A DNA stretch of 64,000 nucleotides from assembly GCA_023014365.1 (NCBI GenBank), contig JAEBUN010000005.1, positions 496,001-560,000 on the forward strand, given 5' to 3'. The stretch's first letter is position 1; each line of letters begins with the position of its first letter. Below the pieces are notes generated by a model, which was not told the DNA's origin, made no database searches, and worked only from the letters and a program-made list of their open reading frames with translations. The position numbers were made by a program, and so were the translations under genes. Of the stretch, positions 1 to 11,599 are shown one piece after another. The stretch is from Lepiota brunneoincarnata. Lineage: Eukaryota > Basidiomycota > Agaricomycetes > Agaricales > Agaricaceae.

Positions 1-358
1 ATCATGAATGTATGGTCTCCTTTTTTTTCACCATTACACTTTCTCTCACTCGCTCTCTAGTTCGTCGATGGCTTCTCGTACGTCAAGGCACGCATGGAAG
101 ATGCCTTCAAGCCAGGCGGCGTCCTTGACAAACCTCCCGCCAAAACACCCCGCGACCCTATGCTAGCAGCACTCAAGCGGGAAGACATCGATCTTATTGT
201 GCTTTGCTTCGCCGTGCTGTTGTCCAAGCAACTCATTGTCTTTGCAGGTCCATGAATTCGAGACTACGCGGTCCCAGGCAGAAAAGGCGCTGCTCAAAAA
301 TGGTGGTGATCTGGAAATGACAATTCAGGCGCTCATCGCTCCCACTTGTTCATCATAA
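1..358 (+). CDS. HYPK-like protein (NatA-associated UBA protein), 5' end at window edge
   Basis: Three exons can be traced: about 4-9, 61-198 and 248-358, with GT-AG introns at 10-60 and 199-247. The first exon may begin with the ATG at 4 or continue outside the window. The product contains VDGFSYVKARMEDAF and then a C-terminal helical UBA-like domain starting REDIDLIVHEFETTRSQAEK and ending in IQALIAP. This is the arrangement of HYPK/NAC-UBA proteins, which bind the NatA N-terminal acetyltransferase at the ribosome and modulate its activity. The C-terminus was recovered only by splicing the second intron in frame (DLI joined to VHEFE). It converges with the Mrp51 gene, whose stop lies only about 31 bp away, so the 3' UTRs must overlap. 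The family call rests on the UBA segment. Confidence 0.8.
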
Positions 359-389
359 GCAACTTGGTTACTAGGAATACGATTAAATA

Positions 390-2040
390 TTATAAATCTT
401 CATCCCTCACTCTCTGCACACCGCGACCAGACGCCACAATATTTGTAAGACTCTTCAAAACCCTATCAGTCGAGGGTCCCCCACCCGAACTCTCGCCTGC
501 GATCACACCTCTCGGTCTCAACGCCTTCCTCGCAATATTCTCCGCATTCTTCTTCTGCATCTTCCCAAAATGACTCAAAGCTGGCGAGGCAGAGCCAGTA
601 ATATTCCTCTGCGGCAATAAATACCGACTCTGCTTGTTTGGCGTCGACGTTATGTATTCGTACGATCCCGGTCGATACGGGTTCGTCAAGTTACGCTGCG
701 ACCAAGGCAAATCCGTGATACACTCGCCCAACATTGCAACGTTTCTCATCATCTCCTTCGAATTCATCCGTGCGGCCGCGCGCGACACCACATTGGGCGG
801 CGAACGAACCTTTAGTGCAATCATCCGCAAGCTGGCGCTGCTGTTCTCCAAACTATCACCACTTGTTGTGGCTGTTTTTGGGGTAAGAGGATGCTCCCGC
901 TCGGGGCTGTACAATGGCAACTTGGCACCAGCATTAGAGTGTCGTAACAGCGCAGTGATTCCACCCGTCAGCGCAACATAGTCATGCTGAGGCTTGTCGT
1001 TGAAGTATGCACCAAATCGGGGTACGTTCTGCAGCACGAGACCGGGTTGGGGTAGTGTGCTTAGGGTGCTCTCAAGAATAGACGGGTGACTGTAGAGTAA
1101 CCCGCCATTTTGGTGTGGCTGTTTCTCGATTCGCGTTGAATCGGGAGGGGAATAATCTTTTGCGACATAGTTCACTAAGGAATCGTCGGTGGAGTTTGTG
1201 ATGCGCGTTTTGCGAGGCGATGAACAGCGAAAAATCGTCCTCTTGGGCTTCGGGCATGTCACGGACATCTCCAACGGAGGGGTTGTGGTCTGTTTCGCCT
1301 GCAGCTTTGGCTTCAACCGCGAGCTGAGCTTGGATTTCCCGATGGCGTTGGGACCAAAGGTGTTGGCGTTGTTGCTCGGCAACGTAGGCTTGGAACTGAG
1401 GGCGTAGCTGGCGGAGTTTGATGAGGTAGCGTTGGAATTGTTTAGGAGACATAGCTGCGATGTTGGGTTGGGCGTGGTGGCCGCCACGACTAACGCCATT
1501 GGCGGGTGGCCGTCTGGAACCATAGCCACCAGGGCCCTGCTTCCCATAGCTATCGAGGTTGGTCTCTGGAACCTCGGGTCCGGGTGATTGCTCTGGACGT
1601 CCTGCTTCGGAATATGTGTGTTCGCAGAATTCGGAATCGATCAGCCACTGCGTCTTGGCTTCTCCCAGGCCCCTTTCCCAGGTGGATGCGGAGGCGGAGG
1701 GAACATGGCGGGGAAAAACGTTCATTTCCTCGACGCACTTGACAAACTTGACCTGTTGGCCAGCGTTGTTCCATTCGGTAAAGTGGGCATGATGTTCAAA
1801 TGCGGAGAGAGAGATGTAGCTGTCCTTGTAAGGCATGGGTACAGGGCGCTTGAGGCCATAGTTACCTCTGCGCGCATAGGCTGGAGGTGCGGTGTATGTC
1901 TGTGCGATGGCGGGGTCGAAGGAGGCGAAGCGTGAGCGACGGAGGAGTTCAGTGAACGCGGAGGCTGGTGTCTGCCTCGTCGCTTTTGCTGCTGCCATTG
2001 GACTCAGAAAAGGAATTTTTTGGACGCGACGAGTGGCCAT
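390..2040 (-). CDS. MRP51: Mitochondrial small-subunit ribosomal protein Mrp51 (bS1m), with a frame change
   Basis: The N-terminal part reads MATRRVQK, then a presequence-like stretch and LLRRSRFASFDPAIAQ, PAYARRGNYGLKRPVP and similar blocks typical of fungal Mrp51, a mitoribosomal small-subunit protein. ATG 2040 was chosen because a TATA-like run lies 35-42 bp upstream of it; a second ATG at 1998 would also leave a targeting peptide. The C-terminal part (LVNYVAKDYSPPD, LLYSHPSILESTL, GLVLQNVPRFGAYF, GGITALL) is in a different frame. The switch falls at about 1215-1245 and needs one base to be skipped. No credible intron was found there. A one-base insertion in the assembly is the simplest explanation; see findings. 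Both halves belong to one protein of about 540 residues. Confidence 0.78.
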
Positions 2041-2047
2041 CATCAGG

Positions 2048-2086
2048 TCACGTGAACCGGATGTCTCCGGGGGGTATATATACACG
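2048..2086. promoter_or_regulatory. TCACGTGA palindrome and TATA-like run upstream of Mrp51
   Basis: TCACGTGA (2048-2055) is a perfect 8-bp palindrome with an E-box core, and TATATATA lies at 2075-2082. Both sit 8-42 bp upstream of the chosen Mrp51 ATG on the minus strand. CACGTG is the core bound by bHLH factors such as Cbf1 in fungi; the assignment here is inference from position only. Confidence 0.4.
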
Positions 2087-2667
2087 CGTTGGAACAAAAT
2101 CAAACTGTAAAAACCACACGGCGTTCAAATTACTGTCCTTGCCCTCCGCCCCTCGGGCGCTCTTCCAGGAAAGGACGGTCCAGACAAGCGTCGGAGAGCA
2201 GCTCCCAGCATGGGAGGGGATTCTCAAAAACAGTCTTTGCTGACTGCTTCTCCCTTTGGTCGAGGAGCTAGGATGCAGGATCACCTGGAGCTTTTCTACA
2301 TCTGTCGTTTCTGTCCGCACTATGAGATGTGAGTTCTTTTCCATTGCGTCTCTGCTGGCGGTGTGAGCCTGGGATGATAATCCTGGTAAAAGGACGCAGC
2401 CCGTTCTTGGTCATAAGGATTCTGCTTTAAGCAGACGCCGTGCCCCCGCATGACGGCCGGTTGCGTGTGCAGAGATAAAGGCGAGGCTGAGGCTCACACT
2501 GCAGACTCCCTGTGACGAATATGCTGATTTGTTTTTTTTTGTTGCTGCAGGGTGCTAGGAGGGTGTGTAGATATGTAGATTACAAGTACAATCAGGGATG
2601 CGTGGGAAGGCGTTGTTTTTGAGACCATAATAATAGATTTTCCGTGATTTTTGTTTTGTGACGCGAG
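2087..2667. other. Divergent intergenic region between Mrp51 and the nucleotide-sugar transporter
   Basis: About 580 bp with no convincing coding potential on either strand. It separates two divergently transcribed genes and so should hold both promoters. Pyrimidine-rich stretches precede the transporter start. No repeat or RNA gene was seen. Confidence 0.5.
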
Positions 2668-4071
2668 ATGATGCACCACCGCCCACTCCCAACAGTCCGT
2701 CCGCCGTCCCTCGCGACGTCACCAGCACACAGCCCGACGCCCTCGCCTCGCCTCTCCCCCCTCCTCCCCCCGGCGTCCTTTGGCTACTCGGAAAAAAATG
2801 CGCATGCCCTGCCCAGCCCAGACCCGCCCTCGCCGCCTTCTATCTGTGGTCTGCCGCTCAAATACGTCTCGTACGTTCTGCCCGTGGATTTCCTGTGCTC
2901 AAGCTAACGAGTCTCTAGTCTTGTCACACTCGCTGTTCAGAATGCGGCGCTATCTATCGTGATGCATTACTCGCGTGTCTCAACCCCACCCGAGCTCGCC
3001 TACTCCCCAGCCTCCGCTGTCCTCTTCAACGAGATCCTCAAGGGCACCATCTCCTTCATCATCGCACTCGCCCGCGCCTCCTCATCCCTCGATTTTCCCC
3101 GCCACCATCCTCGAAGACTGTCCCTCTCTTCCTGGACCTCTACCCTCTCCTCTGTCTGCGCTGAAATCTTCAGTCCAGATTGCTGGAAGCTCTCCATCCC
3201 AGCCATCCTCTACGTCGTCCAAAATTCCCTCCAGTTCGTTGCCATTTCAAACTTGCCCGTCGCTACATTCCAGGTCACGTATCAAATGAAGATTCTTACC
3301 ACCGCCGCCTTTTCCGTCGTCCTTATCCGCAAAAAGCTCTCGACGACCAAATGGCTCTCCCTCTTCTTCCTCGCCATTGGCGTCGGCATCGTTCAGATTC
3401 AGACCTCGTTCTCCAACAGAGGAACCAGCAGCATCCACAAAGACACGCCCGTTGGCAGCGCACATGATTTCAATGTTCACATCATGAATCCCCTTAAAGG
3501 ATTTGGCGCCGTCACAGCAGCATGTTTCACCTCTGGCCTTGCCGGCGTCTACTTTGAGATGGTGCTCAAAGGCTCAAAAGCAGATCTCTGGGTCCGCAAT
3601 GTCCAGCTCTCCCTCTTCTCCCTCATCCCTGCCCTTCTCCCTATCCTTTATGCCCCTCCACCGCGTAACTCCCAGGGCTTTGTCGCTGACCTGTTTAGGA
3701 ACTTTGGTGCCTGGGCTTGGGCCACTGTTGCCATTCAGGTCTTTGGTGGGCTCGTTACGGCAGTCGTGATCAAGTACTCGGACAACATTCTCAAAGGCTT
3801 TGCGACGAGCCTTTCGATTGTTCTCTCCTTCCTAGCCAGCGTTTTCTTGTTCGACTTTAGAATAACTTGGAGTTTTGTTATCGGTGCGACGACGGTGTTG
3901 ACCGCGACGTGGATGTATAACCAACCGCCTGGAAAAGAACCAATTTCCATCGTCCTTACCACCACCTCTTCTGGCAATGGCACGGGCGGAATCAGCTCGA
4001 GTTCGGGCAAGACTTCGCCGTTCCCTGGCACGCCCATCAGCTCTGATATGCCAATCCTAGGGGCAGTTTGA
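2668..4071 (+). CDS. UDP-galactose/UDP-GlcNAc-type nucleotide-sugar transporter (Golgi, SLC35A-like)
   Basis: Exon 1 is 2668-2870, the intron is 2871-2918, and exon 2 is 2919-4071; the splice joins LKYVS to LVTLAVQNAAL in frame, giving 451 residues. The first 50 residues are Pro/Ser-rich. After that come about ten hydrophobic segments with family signatures: NAALSIVMHYSRV, YVVQNSLQFVAISNL, TFQVTYQMKILTTAAFSV, SGLAGVYFEMVLKGS, KYSDNILKGFATSLSI and a final FVIGATTVLTATWMYN. These match the Nuc_sug_transp family, antiporters that import UDP-sugars into the Golgi lumen for glycosylation. The stop at 4069 may not be the true end. Coding-like sequence continues to a stop at 4309-4311 (ending PTQSEADVS) after a frame change near 4060 and a one-base shift near 4236, so the cytosolic tail could be about 75 residues longer. 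Confidence 0.88.
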
Positions 4072-4311
4072 AGGGAGCGGGATTGAAGAGGAAAAAGATC
4101 AAGGCATCGTTAGCGAGTGCGCTTGGGATGGGAGGATCTGCGCCGAGTGGGATGGAAGAGGGAGATGGAGGGTTTTTTAGCGAGACTCTGGATACGACGA
4201 GGTATAATTATGCGCCGTATGGCTCGCCATGGCCCTTCGAGGCCACCTTCGAGGATACCGTCGCGTGCACCGACACCGTCGCCTACACAGTCTGAGGCTG
4301 ATGTGTCTTGA

Positions 4312-4569
4312 ATGTGTTTTTCGGATGTGAAATGCACGTAACGAAACCTTTATGACTGTCCCCCCCCTTGCAGCCTTATTCCTTTTCTTTCCGTTGGTCA
4401 TAGCCCAAGCCACACGCGTAACATTGATACCCTTCTTACTACTCTTCTCTATTTACCTTAAGTCAATCAAGTAGAGTATACTCTTTTCTTCGTGTCGTAG
4501 ACTCGTACTCACCCTCCTATTCACACTTGTATCCGCAAGTGCAACTGTCTTCCCCACCATTGCTTACAC
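4312..4569. other. Transporter 3' flank
   Basis: AT-rich sequence after the transporter, with long T runs near 4590. Nothing coding is supported. The left edge of the tandem duplication follows. Confidence 0.4.
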
Positions 4570-6424
4570 TAGTCTTTTTCTATTATCTTGTTTTTATTTT
4601 TTTTGGTTTATGGCTTCGATACGCTCATGAGTAGGACTCGATGCGATGTTAGACACTGTTTGTGGTAATGAATGAAATGAAATCTTTCTGTCTCAATTGG
4701 TCATATTGGATGGATGTCTGATAGTTTTTACGTCTTGATTCAACTCTCTCGAGCTTATAAGCCGATGTTCCGGATTGTTGTTGGGGACCATGTTGAGAAG
4801 GCATTGCGCCCTTGACTTCCTTGATATGCATGTGCCCCAGAGTACATCATACATGATCGATAAATTGGCCCGAGAAAGGGAGAATGAAATAACAGAAAAA
4901 TGCAAAATAATCATGTTGTACTACAGTCGCGGATAACCAAATATGACAGACACAAAGATTGGGTTTCATATGCATTGCCCGCTAGTATGCCTGGGTCAAA
5001 CTCAAGTACCAATGACATCGGCTAATATTTTTGAGTCAAGTTCTATGAGCCGAATTCGATTTCGAGGTCATTTTATGTTGCGATGACCCCAAAAATTCTG
5101 GCCATCCTCAAAATCGGGCGCAATAAATCCCCCAAAAGTGCGCAACCAACGTATCTGGCTGAACTACATATTATTCGGGTCAAAAGTTTCGACACGAAGC
5201 ACTAAATCATGACCCAATGCGGCCATGTCAACCAACCAAGGTAGCGGCTGCCCTGAGTGATACTGGGAAGTAGAATGCCTTCACGACAAGCTGTCTCTTC
5301 CTCTTTAATATTTTTCCTTTACTCCTTCACTCTCAGCATTAAAATGCCCCTCTTCGGCTTAAATTTATAGGGCATTCGGAGGGCGTATGTAGCGAAACGG
5401 CTGTCCTTCCGTTACTCATGTGGCACCCAATTACCTTTATACTTGTTTCCCTATGTTTTCCTTCCTCTCGCCTACAGGAATAAACAAACAGGCTATGAGC
5501 CGCCGGGGCCCACTCAAAATTTTACTTAGTTGCCAACCACCAGTTCTCGTTCGAGCCAAGTCTCTAGTTTGACACGACCCCGACTATCTTGACTTTTCAA
5601 TTCTAACCTAAATTCCACCGCGCTAGAGGACATGTGCCAATGGAGCTTGTACAGAAACCACGCTGTCTTTAGCTGACATGTTCACTGACCTCTCGGCTAT
5701 TTACTTAGGATGAAGAGGACCGAGTGTGCATGTGGAGTTGGTTCCGTGGATCCCATAGTACGTTGCATGTTGTGTTCCATCATAGTGATTGCGTTGATTT
5801 TCCGCCGCTCCAGAGAGACCTTTCTGGTTCGCTTATGGTGAGTTTTTTGCAGCTCCCGATTAGCTACATGCCTTGAAATATTCGCAAGGACTTTTGTCGA
5901 AATCTAAGCTGCCCGCATCAGATGTACCACTACGGCAGGGTGGTGGCCTGCACTAACGACTGTTATAAAATGTATGTGTCACCGGCTATTTTCCAGTTAT
6001 TTCATAGGCTGATCGTAGTTGATGTCCACATTAGCATCGGCTGGCCCGAACGCCCCGAATATCGTGAGCCTGTAGCGCCCAGACTTTGTTCAGCAGGCCA
6101 CTAACCAAAAATCCCTACCCACTGGGAACACATTTTCAGTTGTGCGGATAAATCCATGCCCCCGGCGTTCGGGTGGGAAACACCCATGGGAGAAATCTTG
6201 ACGAATGGAGCACAACTGGTTAAATAGATTTGATGCAATGGGCCAAATGACCATTTACCTGCGGTACTAATGGAGTACCTTGTGGGTGTGGGTGCCTTCC
6301 TACGAGCCTAAAAATGATGATGATACTAATTGTAAGGAAGAGGGAGCTCTATTTAATTGTTGCGCTTTTTTTGCAGAGCAATGCAATGCTCAGAAAGGGG
6401 CAGTAATGACGAAGGTCTTCACCT
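4570..6424. repeat. Direct tandem duplication, copy A
   Basis: This copy begins at a TCTTTTTCTATTA-like edge and ends with GGGGCAGTAATGACGAAGG. The same landmarks recur in the same order in copy B: the CAAAATCGGGCGCAATAAATC block (about 5108 and 6514), AGGAATAAACAAA plus GGGGCCCAC (5478 and 6719), TTCCATCATAGTGATTG (5775 and 7020), GGGTGGGAAACACCCATGG (6170 and 7430) and TTAATTGTTGCGC (6351 and 7624). Copy A has two segments missing from copy B, at about 4660-5100 and 5220-5390. No protein domain was recognised, and short open frames inside are not conserved between the copies, which argues against coding. Confidence 0.72.
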
Positions 6425-7697
6425 GGTCTTTTTCTATTACCTTGTTTTTATTTTTTTTGGTTTATGGTTTCGATACGCCACGCCATTTTCGCAAGTCGTA
6501 ACAGTGGCCATCCTCAAAATCGGGCGCAATAAATCCCCCCTCCCCCCAAAAGTGTGCAACCGACGTCTCTGGCTCAACTACATATCATTCCGGTCAAAAA
6601 ATTCGACACCAAGCGCTAAGCCATGACCTAATGTGGCCATGTCAACCATCCGTTACTCATGTGACACCCAAATTACCTTCACACTTGTTTCCCTATGTTT
6701 TCCTTCCTCTCACCTACAGGAATAAACAAATAGGCTAAGAGCCGTCGGGGCCCACCCGATTTTTTGTTCCTTAGACCTTCCCGAGATACAATTGTTGCTA
6801 ACCGCCAGCACTCACTCGAGTCAAGTCTCTCTAGTGTGACACGACCCCGACTGTCTAACCCAAAATTCCATCGGGCTAGAGAACATGTGCAAATGGAGCT
6901 TGTATAGAAACCACACTGATTTTAGTTGTCATGTCCACTGATCTCTTAGCCAGGATAGAGAGGACCGAGTGTGCATGTGGAGATGGTGTTGTGAAGCCCA
7001 TAGTGCGTTGCATGTTGTGTTCCATCATAGTGATTGCATTGATTCTCTGCTGCTCCAGAAGGATCCTAAATCTGGTTCGATGATGGTGAGCAGCAGCTTT
7101 CGATTGACTACATGCCTTGAGATTATCTATTCGCAAGGACTTTTGTGGAGATCTAAGCTGCCCGCATCTGAAGTTCCACTACAGCAGGCCGGTGGCCTGC
7201 ATTACCAAGTGTTACGGAATGTATGTGTCACCTCCGAATATTTTCTAATCGTTTCATAGGCAGATCATAGTTGATGTCCACATTAGTATCCACCGGCCCC
7301 AACGCGCTGAACAAGGTGAGCCTGCAGCGCCCAGACTATGCCCGACAGTCCACTAACCAAAAATCCCTACCCGCCCCCGCTCCGGGAACACATTTTTAGT
7401 TGTGAATATAAATCCATGCCCCCGGCTTTCGGGTGGGAAACACCCATGGTAGAAATAGTGTTTGTCATTCTTTGCGAATGGAGCACAATTGGTTAGTTAG
7501 ATTGATGCAATAGGCCAAATGATCATTTACCCAAGGGGGTTGAGCACTCGAGTCGCGTGCGGTGCTACTGGTACTAATGGAGTATCTTTGTGAGCGTGGG
7601 TATTGATTGCATGGAAGAGCTCCATTTAATTGTTGCGCTTTTTTGCAGAGCAATGCAACAGAAATGCTCAGAAAGGGGCAGTAATGACGAATGTCTG
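6425..7697. repeat. Direct tandem duplication, copy B (shorter)
   Basis: Second copy of the preceding unit, directly abutting it and ending at a matching GGCAGTAATGACGAATG. It is shorter because two blocks are absent. By eye about 85-90% of aligned bases agree, so the event is not recent. There are no obvious terminal inverted repeats, and the copies share a common junction sequence, as expected for unequal exchange rather than transposition. Confidence 0.7.
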
Positions 7698-7747
7698 ACC
7701 CAGTAGATGGCTTAGAAGGCCTCACTCGCTGATATTCTCGACTACCT

Positions 7748-8246
7748 TTGGCAAAACTCGAGGTGCCGACACTCGCATTTGCAGCGGTGAGTGTTGTAGT
7801 CTATATCACTTGGTGGTCGAAACCTCAGTGTCATCGTCCCAACTCCAGCTCACTTTACATTCCAAAGCCACCCAGCCATGGTGAAGCTTCCTCATACACT
7901 CTGGGCGCCGATGCCCTATTCTCCGAGATTCCATCGACCGTCGTAAATGAAGAGGGAGAAAGGAAGCGCCTACTTTTTTGTTATTTTGCTCCGCCTCGGT
8001 ACAGGGGCAAAGGGCGCATATTGGTGGCTTTTTATTGCACCTTCTTCCCCACTTGTGATAGCGCTCGTGATGCGCTTTTGGCCCGGGCCCACAGTTGCCA
8101 GGTTCACCAGAATTCCCTATTACCCCGGCGATAGCAAAGATTCCGAGTCACTTGTGTGGGCCAGCCGCCAGACACGCGTTCACATGTTTGAGGCAGACTG
8201 CCTCCGTCATTTATCGAGTACCACGCCTGGCAGCAGTGCCGAATAA
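7748..8246 (+). pseudogene. Fragment of an Agaricomycete multi-pass membrane protein family
   Basis: A frame starting near 7748 reads KLEVPTLAFAAVSVVVYITWWSKP, a block I associate with a large uncharacterised multi-TM family of mushroom genomes. Downstream, similar hydrophobic sequence (AYWWLFIAPSSPLVIALVM) appears in another frame, from about 7990. Upstream and downstream exons expected for the family were not found, and the segment abuts the tandem duplication. I read it as a truncated, frameshifted remnant. The family link is from memory of its motifs and is tentative. Confidence 0.35.
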
Positions 8247-8712
8247 GGCTATGATCCAAGATGCCGCTACCGCAATACCTATGTATCACAAGATCAGGGA
8301 TCTGCTAATAATAAATAATCACGATATTGAGCCTAGCGCAACCTTGTAGATCTATAATCGCGCCCCGCAATAATAGTCTTGCAGCCTTGTTTCAGTGGTC
8401 CATTACGTATTTGAGCTACAAAAAAAGGGGGAGTGCGCTTATGTATACGAGTGACTAGGCTGTGTTGAGCGAGGCCATTGTGGCCATTGTGGGGCATCCC
8501 CAAGTAACGCCCGGAGAAACAACCAATGAGCGTGATATTAAACCTTGACAAAATCGTGGAGCTGGTAAGAGGTTCGTTGTTACCAACTCCGTGAAGATGT
8601 CGCTTCTAGAAAAGGCTTTGACAGTGTCTCTTAAGGCGCTTTTCAGATCAACATATCTAGATACATCGTTAAAGGAGTCAGTATCTAACCCAACCTCATC
8701 AAATAGACTACT

Positions 8713-11319
8713 CTAAGCAGGGAAAGTTCCAAGCGTAAAAAGTGTCTGCTTCTGCTTCCCCTTCCCCTTCTTCCCCTTCCCCTTATTCAAGCTATCAGCA
8801 TCACCCGCCTCCACAGGATGAGCCCTCCAGAGAACTCGAGGGTCCCAGAACCCCGCCCCCATCTCCAGTACCCTGCCAAGCTGACACGGCAGGCCCGCTA
8901 TTCCCAAGAATATTCTTAAGCGATACGTTCCCGCTCACCTTGGGCTTGTCTCTTACGGCAGACGATGGGAGCTCCGGAAACAGTGTGCTATCAAGTTTAG
9001 GCGGCTGGAGCTGTTTGACTTGGGATACTTTCGCCGCTGGTATGCTTCTGGGCTCCACTGGGCCTATCGGTGCACGGAGGCCTGCATTTGCACTTGCCGA
9101 CCAGGGCGTGGTCCTGGTGGGCTTACGGAAGGCGGGAGCAGGTGCGGGGCTTGAGCCGGGAAGAGGAGGGAATCGTTCGGCTCGAGTTCGCGGGATAGGT
9201 TGGACAGACGAGGAAGATGCGGCAGCGGCTACACGATCCCAAACCTGCCTTGATGGTTGGGATGAACGAGAGGTAGTAGAGCTCTTTGCATTCAAAACCC
9301 TTCCAGAGGTGATACCCGCGTATTCTCCCCCGATCGTTTGCGGGACAAGGTCAGGGAACTGACGTCGTTGCTTTTATTAGAATTAGTAGCCGCGCGAGTA
9401 TGGAAAGGGGTAACGGGTCCACGAACTTCGATATTGAAACCCCTCCATGATCCAAGTAAACCTTGCTTCTTTTCTTCTTCATCCAGCGAATCGACAAAGC
9501 CATTCACAATGCTTGCTGTATGCTCCAAATTGCTATCCAGAACATTGAAGATCGTCAGGATAAGGTCACGAGCACTGGATTCAGTTACAAGATAGCCACG
9601 GATAGCTGCCTTGACGGCAGGCACAGCAGTGGTCGGGTTTGGAGCGAGCGACTGAAGGCGGGAGATTAATGCCATGTGCCGCCTGCAAATAACGCAATCA
9701 GTAATATCAACAGGCAGGGAGGACCATTGTATACTCACTCCGCAACGCTAGGATCAGTGTCTGGTATAAGAGGAGAACTGGAACCACTAGGCGAAGGACG
9801 AATGGGGGGCGTAGCTGCTCCATCTGAACCAGTCAAGCTTGCTCCAAAGGCTGCGCGGCGGCTGTTAGGGGGCACTTGCGGCCGTGCAAGTGTACTTGGA
9901 CCAGCCTGTGGTCGAGGTGACTGCAGCCCCCCAGGTGGAGGTTCCCTGTCACGCTCTCTTGTCCCTCCGCCGCGCCTTCCCTGTTTCTGTCCGACCTCTT
10001 CAAACTGAAAGTCTGCCTGCACCTTCCGAGCATCCTTTTTGTCCTTCAAACTCATATTCGCACCATGTTCTTCAACCATGTGCGCTTGGAGGTCCAGGGG
10101 AGTATTGAAAACGACGAACTTTCGTTCTCGGCATTCTGGTTGAGTGCAAGGGTGATGTGTGGTGTTGAAATGTCGCTCCTAGAGATGAGGCGTTTGGCCA
10201 CCGCTCACGTCCAGCCATGGGGCTTACTCACTAAATTATCGTAGTTTTGAAAACTAATTTTGTATTAATATCGCGCTATCAGATGGCACTCGAGGGCAGA
10301 ACTTACTATTGATATTGGACGCCATTCCGCTTGCAGACGAAACACTCTTCATGCTTCTCCCGCATATGACTATAATGTTCATCCACCTCGAAGAAGCACT
10401 CCCTACAAAACTCGCACATGGGGTGAATACCTCCTTCAACTTTGTCCTGCGGGATCTGTTTGGCATGTCGATGATGAATCGATGGTAGATGTACTGGGAG
10501 GACATTTGGCAGGTACAGAGCATGTTCATGCGCAAACACTTTTTTATGTCGGATACAAACATCGCTGTGGTCACAATTAACAAAATTTCCAAGATAGAGC
10601 CATAAAAAATACACACCACATCAAACGTCCATGTACGGCCCTTGTATGCAACTTCAAATCTCCCCACCCATTCCCAATATAGTCACAGTTCGCATCTGGA
10701 CAATTAAACTTGAGCAAAATCAAAGTTTCCTCCATCATCTCTCGCGTCTCAAAGCAGATCGCCAGCTTCGCATCTTTGTAAGGTATATCATCCGGCTTAT
10801 ACCCAGCGAACTCGGTTTCCGACGATGCGGTGAATATCACAGAAGGTTGTGGTTCCTACAGGACAAGGGTGTAAATCCCAAAAACGAAGAAAAAGACAAA
10901 AACAAGTCCCGGACCTTGCAAAACGTACAGTCCGTCTTCTTATACAACGCCCTCAACCTGAGCGCGCACACATGGCAAGTCCGATGGTTACACCCCGGCA
11001 CCGACCAATACTTGACCGGCTCAGCACAAATCCAACAAACATCCTCCTCTCCCTCCAGTTCATTCTCTGCCGTAGTTTCGGCTACAGCTTCCTCCTTGCT
11101 CTCCACTATTTCCTGTATAGCGGAATCTTTGTCCTCCTCATTCCTTTTTTCCTCCGCACTCGCAGCATTCCCGCCAGCGTTTTGATCATTGATCCCTCTT
11201 GCATTCCTAGGGCTTCCCTCCCCCCCGTCTATTTCCTCCTCTCCCTCGGTTACCTCGCCGCGGGTTTGCGCTGTTGGGAGCACGAGCGGATGGTTGTGCG
11301 GATACTTGAGTCGACATGG
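8713..11319 (-). CDS. HEL2: E3 ubiquitin ligase Hel2/ZNF598 (ribosome quality control)
   Basis: This is a multi-exon gene. In order it encodes an acidic N-terminus; a RING finger (CWICAEPVKYW, CNHRTCHVC, CTFC); EPQPSVIFTAS and KPDDIPYKDAKL; C2H2-type fingers (CPDANCDYIGNGW, CDVCIRHKKVF, MCEFCRECFF, ECFVCKRN, YQYFQNYDNL, ERHFNTTHHPC); a long Pro/Ser linker; a conserved helical block (AIRGYLVTESSARDLILTIF); and a C-terminus ending KGKQKQTLFTLGTFPA. Hel2 ubiquitinates 40S proteins of collided ribosomes to start ribosome-associated quality control. Introns were placed by restoring continuity, for example CDVC across the intron whose donor lies near 10617. The first exon is uncertain: ATG 11319 joins the main frame only through a weak 52-nt intron. 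The last 30 residues need one extra base to be skipped in the run at 8804-8806. It lies just downstream of Ubp3 on the same strand. Confidence 0.88.
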
Positions 11320-11599
11320 TAGAGCGTATGCTTTCTCAATCTTGAGTGGGGTCGGAGGTGGGCCTGCCCCGTCATTAAGTGTTCATCAGCTATCGATCAC
11401 CTGACTCTCTAATCTAGCGATCGGTTCCTGCCGTCTCTACACATCCTGACTTTGCGGCATACTGAGGCTGATGCATAATGACTGACATTCATCAGGGTGG
11501 GATCAACGTATGCCCAACTAGACAGGTCAGGGTGGAAAAAAAAAGCTAAACGGCACAGCAACATAAAGCGAGCTACGGAAAAAAATAAACCCATCCACC
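11320..11599. other. Short intergenic region between Ubp3 and Hel2
   Basis: Only about 280 bp separates the Ubp3 stop from the Hel2 start, both on the minus strand, so it must hold the Ubp3 3' UTR and the Hel2 promoter. No further feature was seen. Confidence 0.4.

Noticed and set aside
5922..6104. Short open frame in tandem copy A (MYHYGRVVACTN...)
   Set aside because: The equivalent frame is interrupted in copy B, so it is not conserved.
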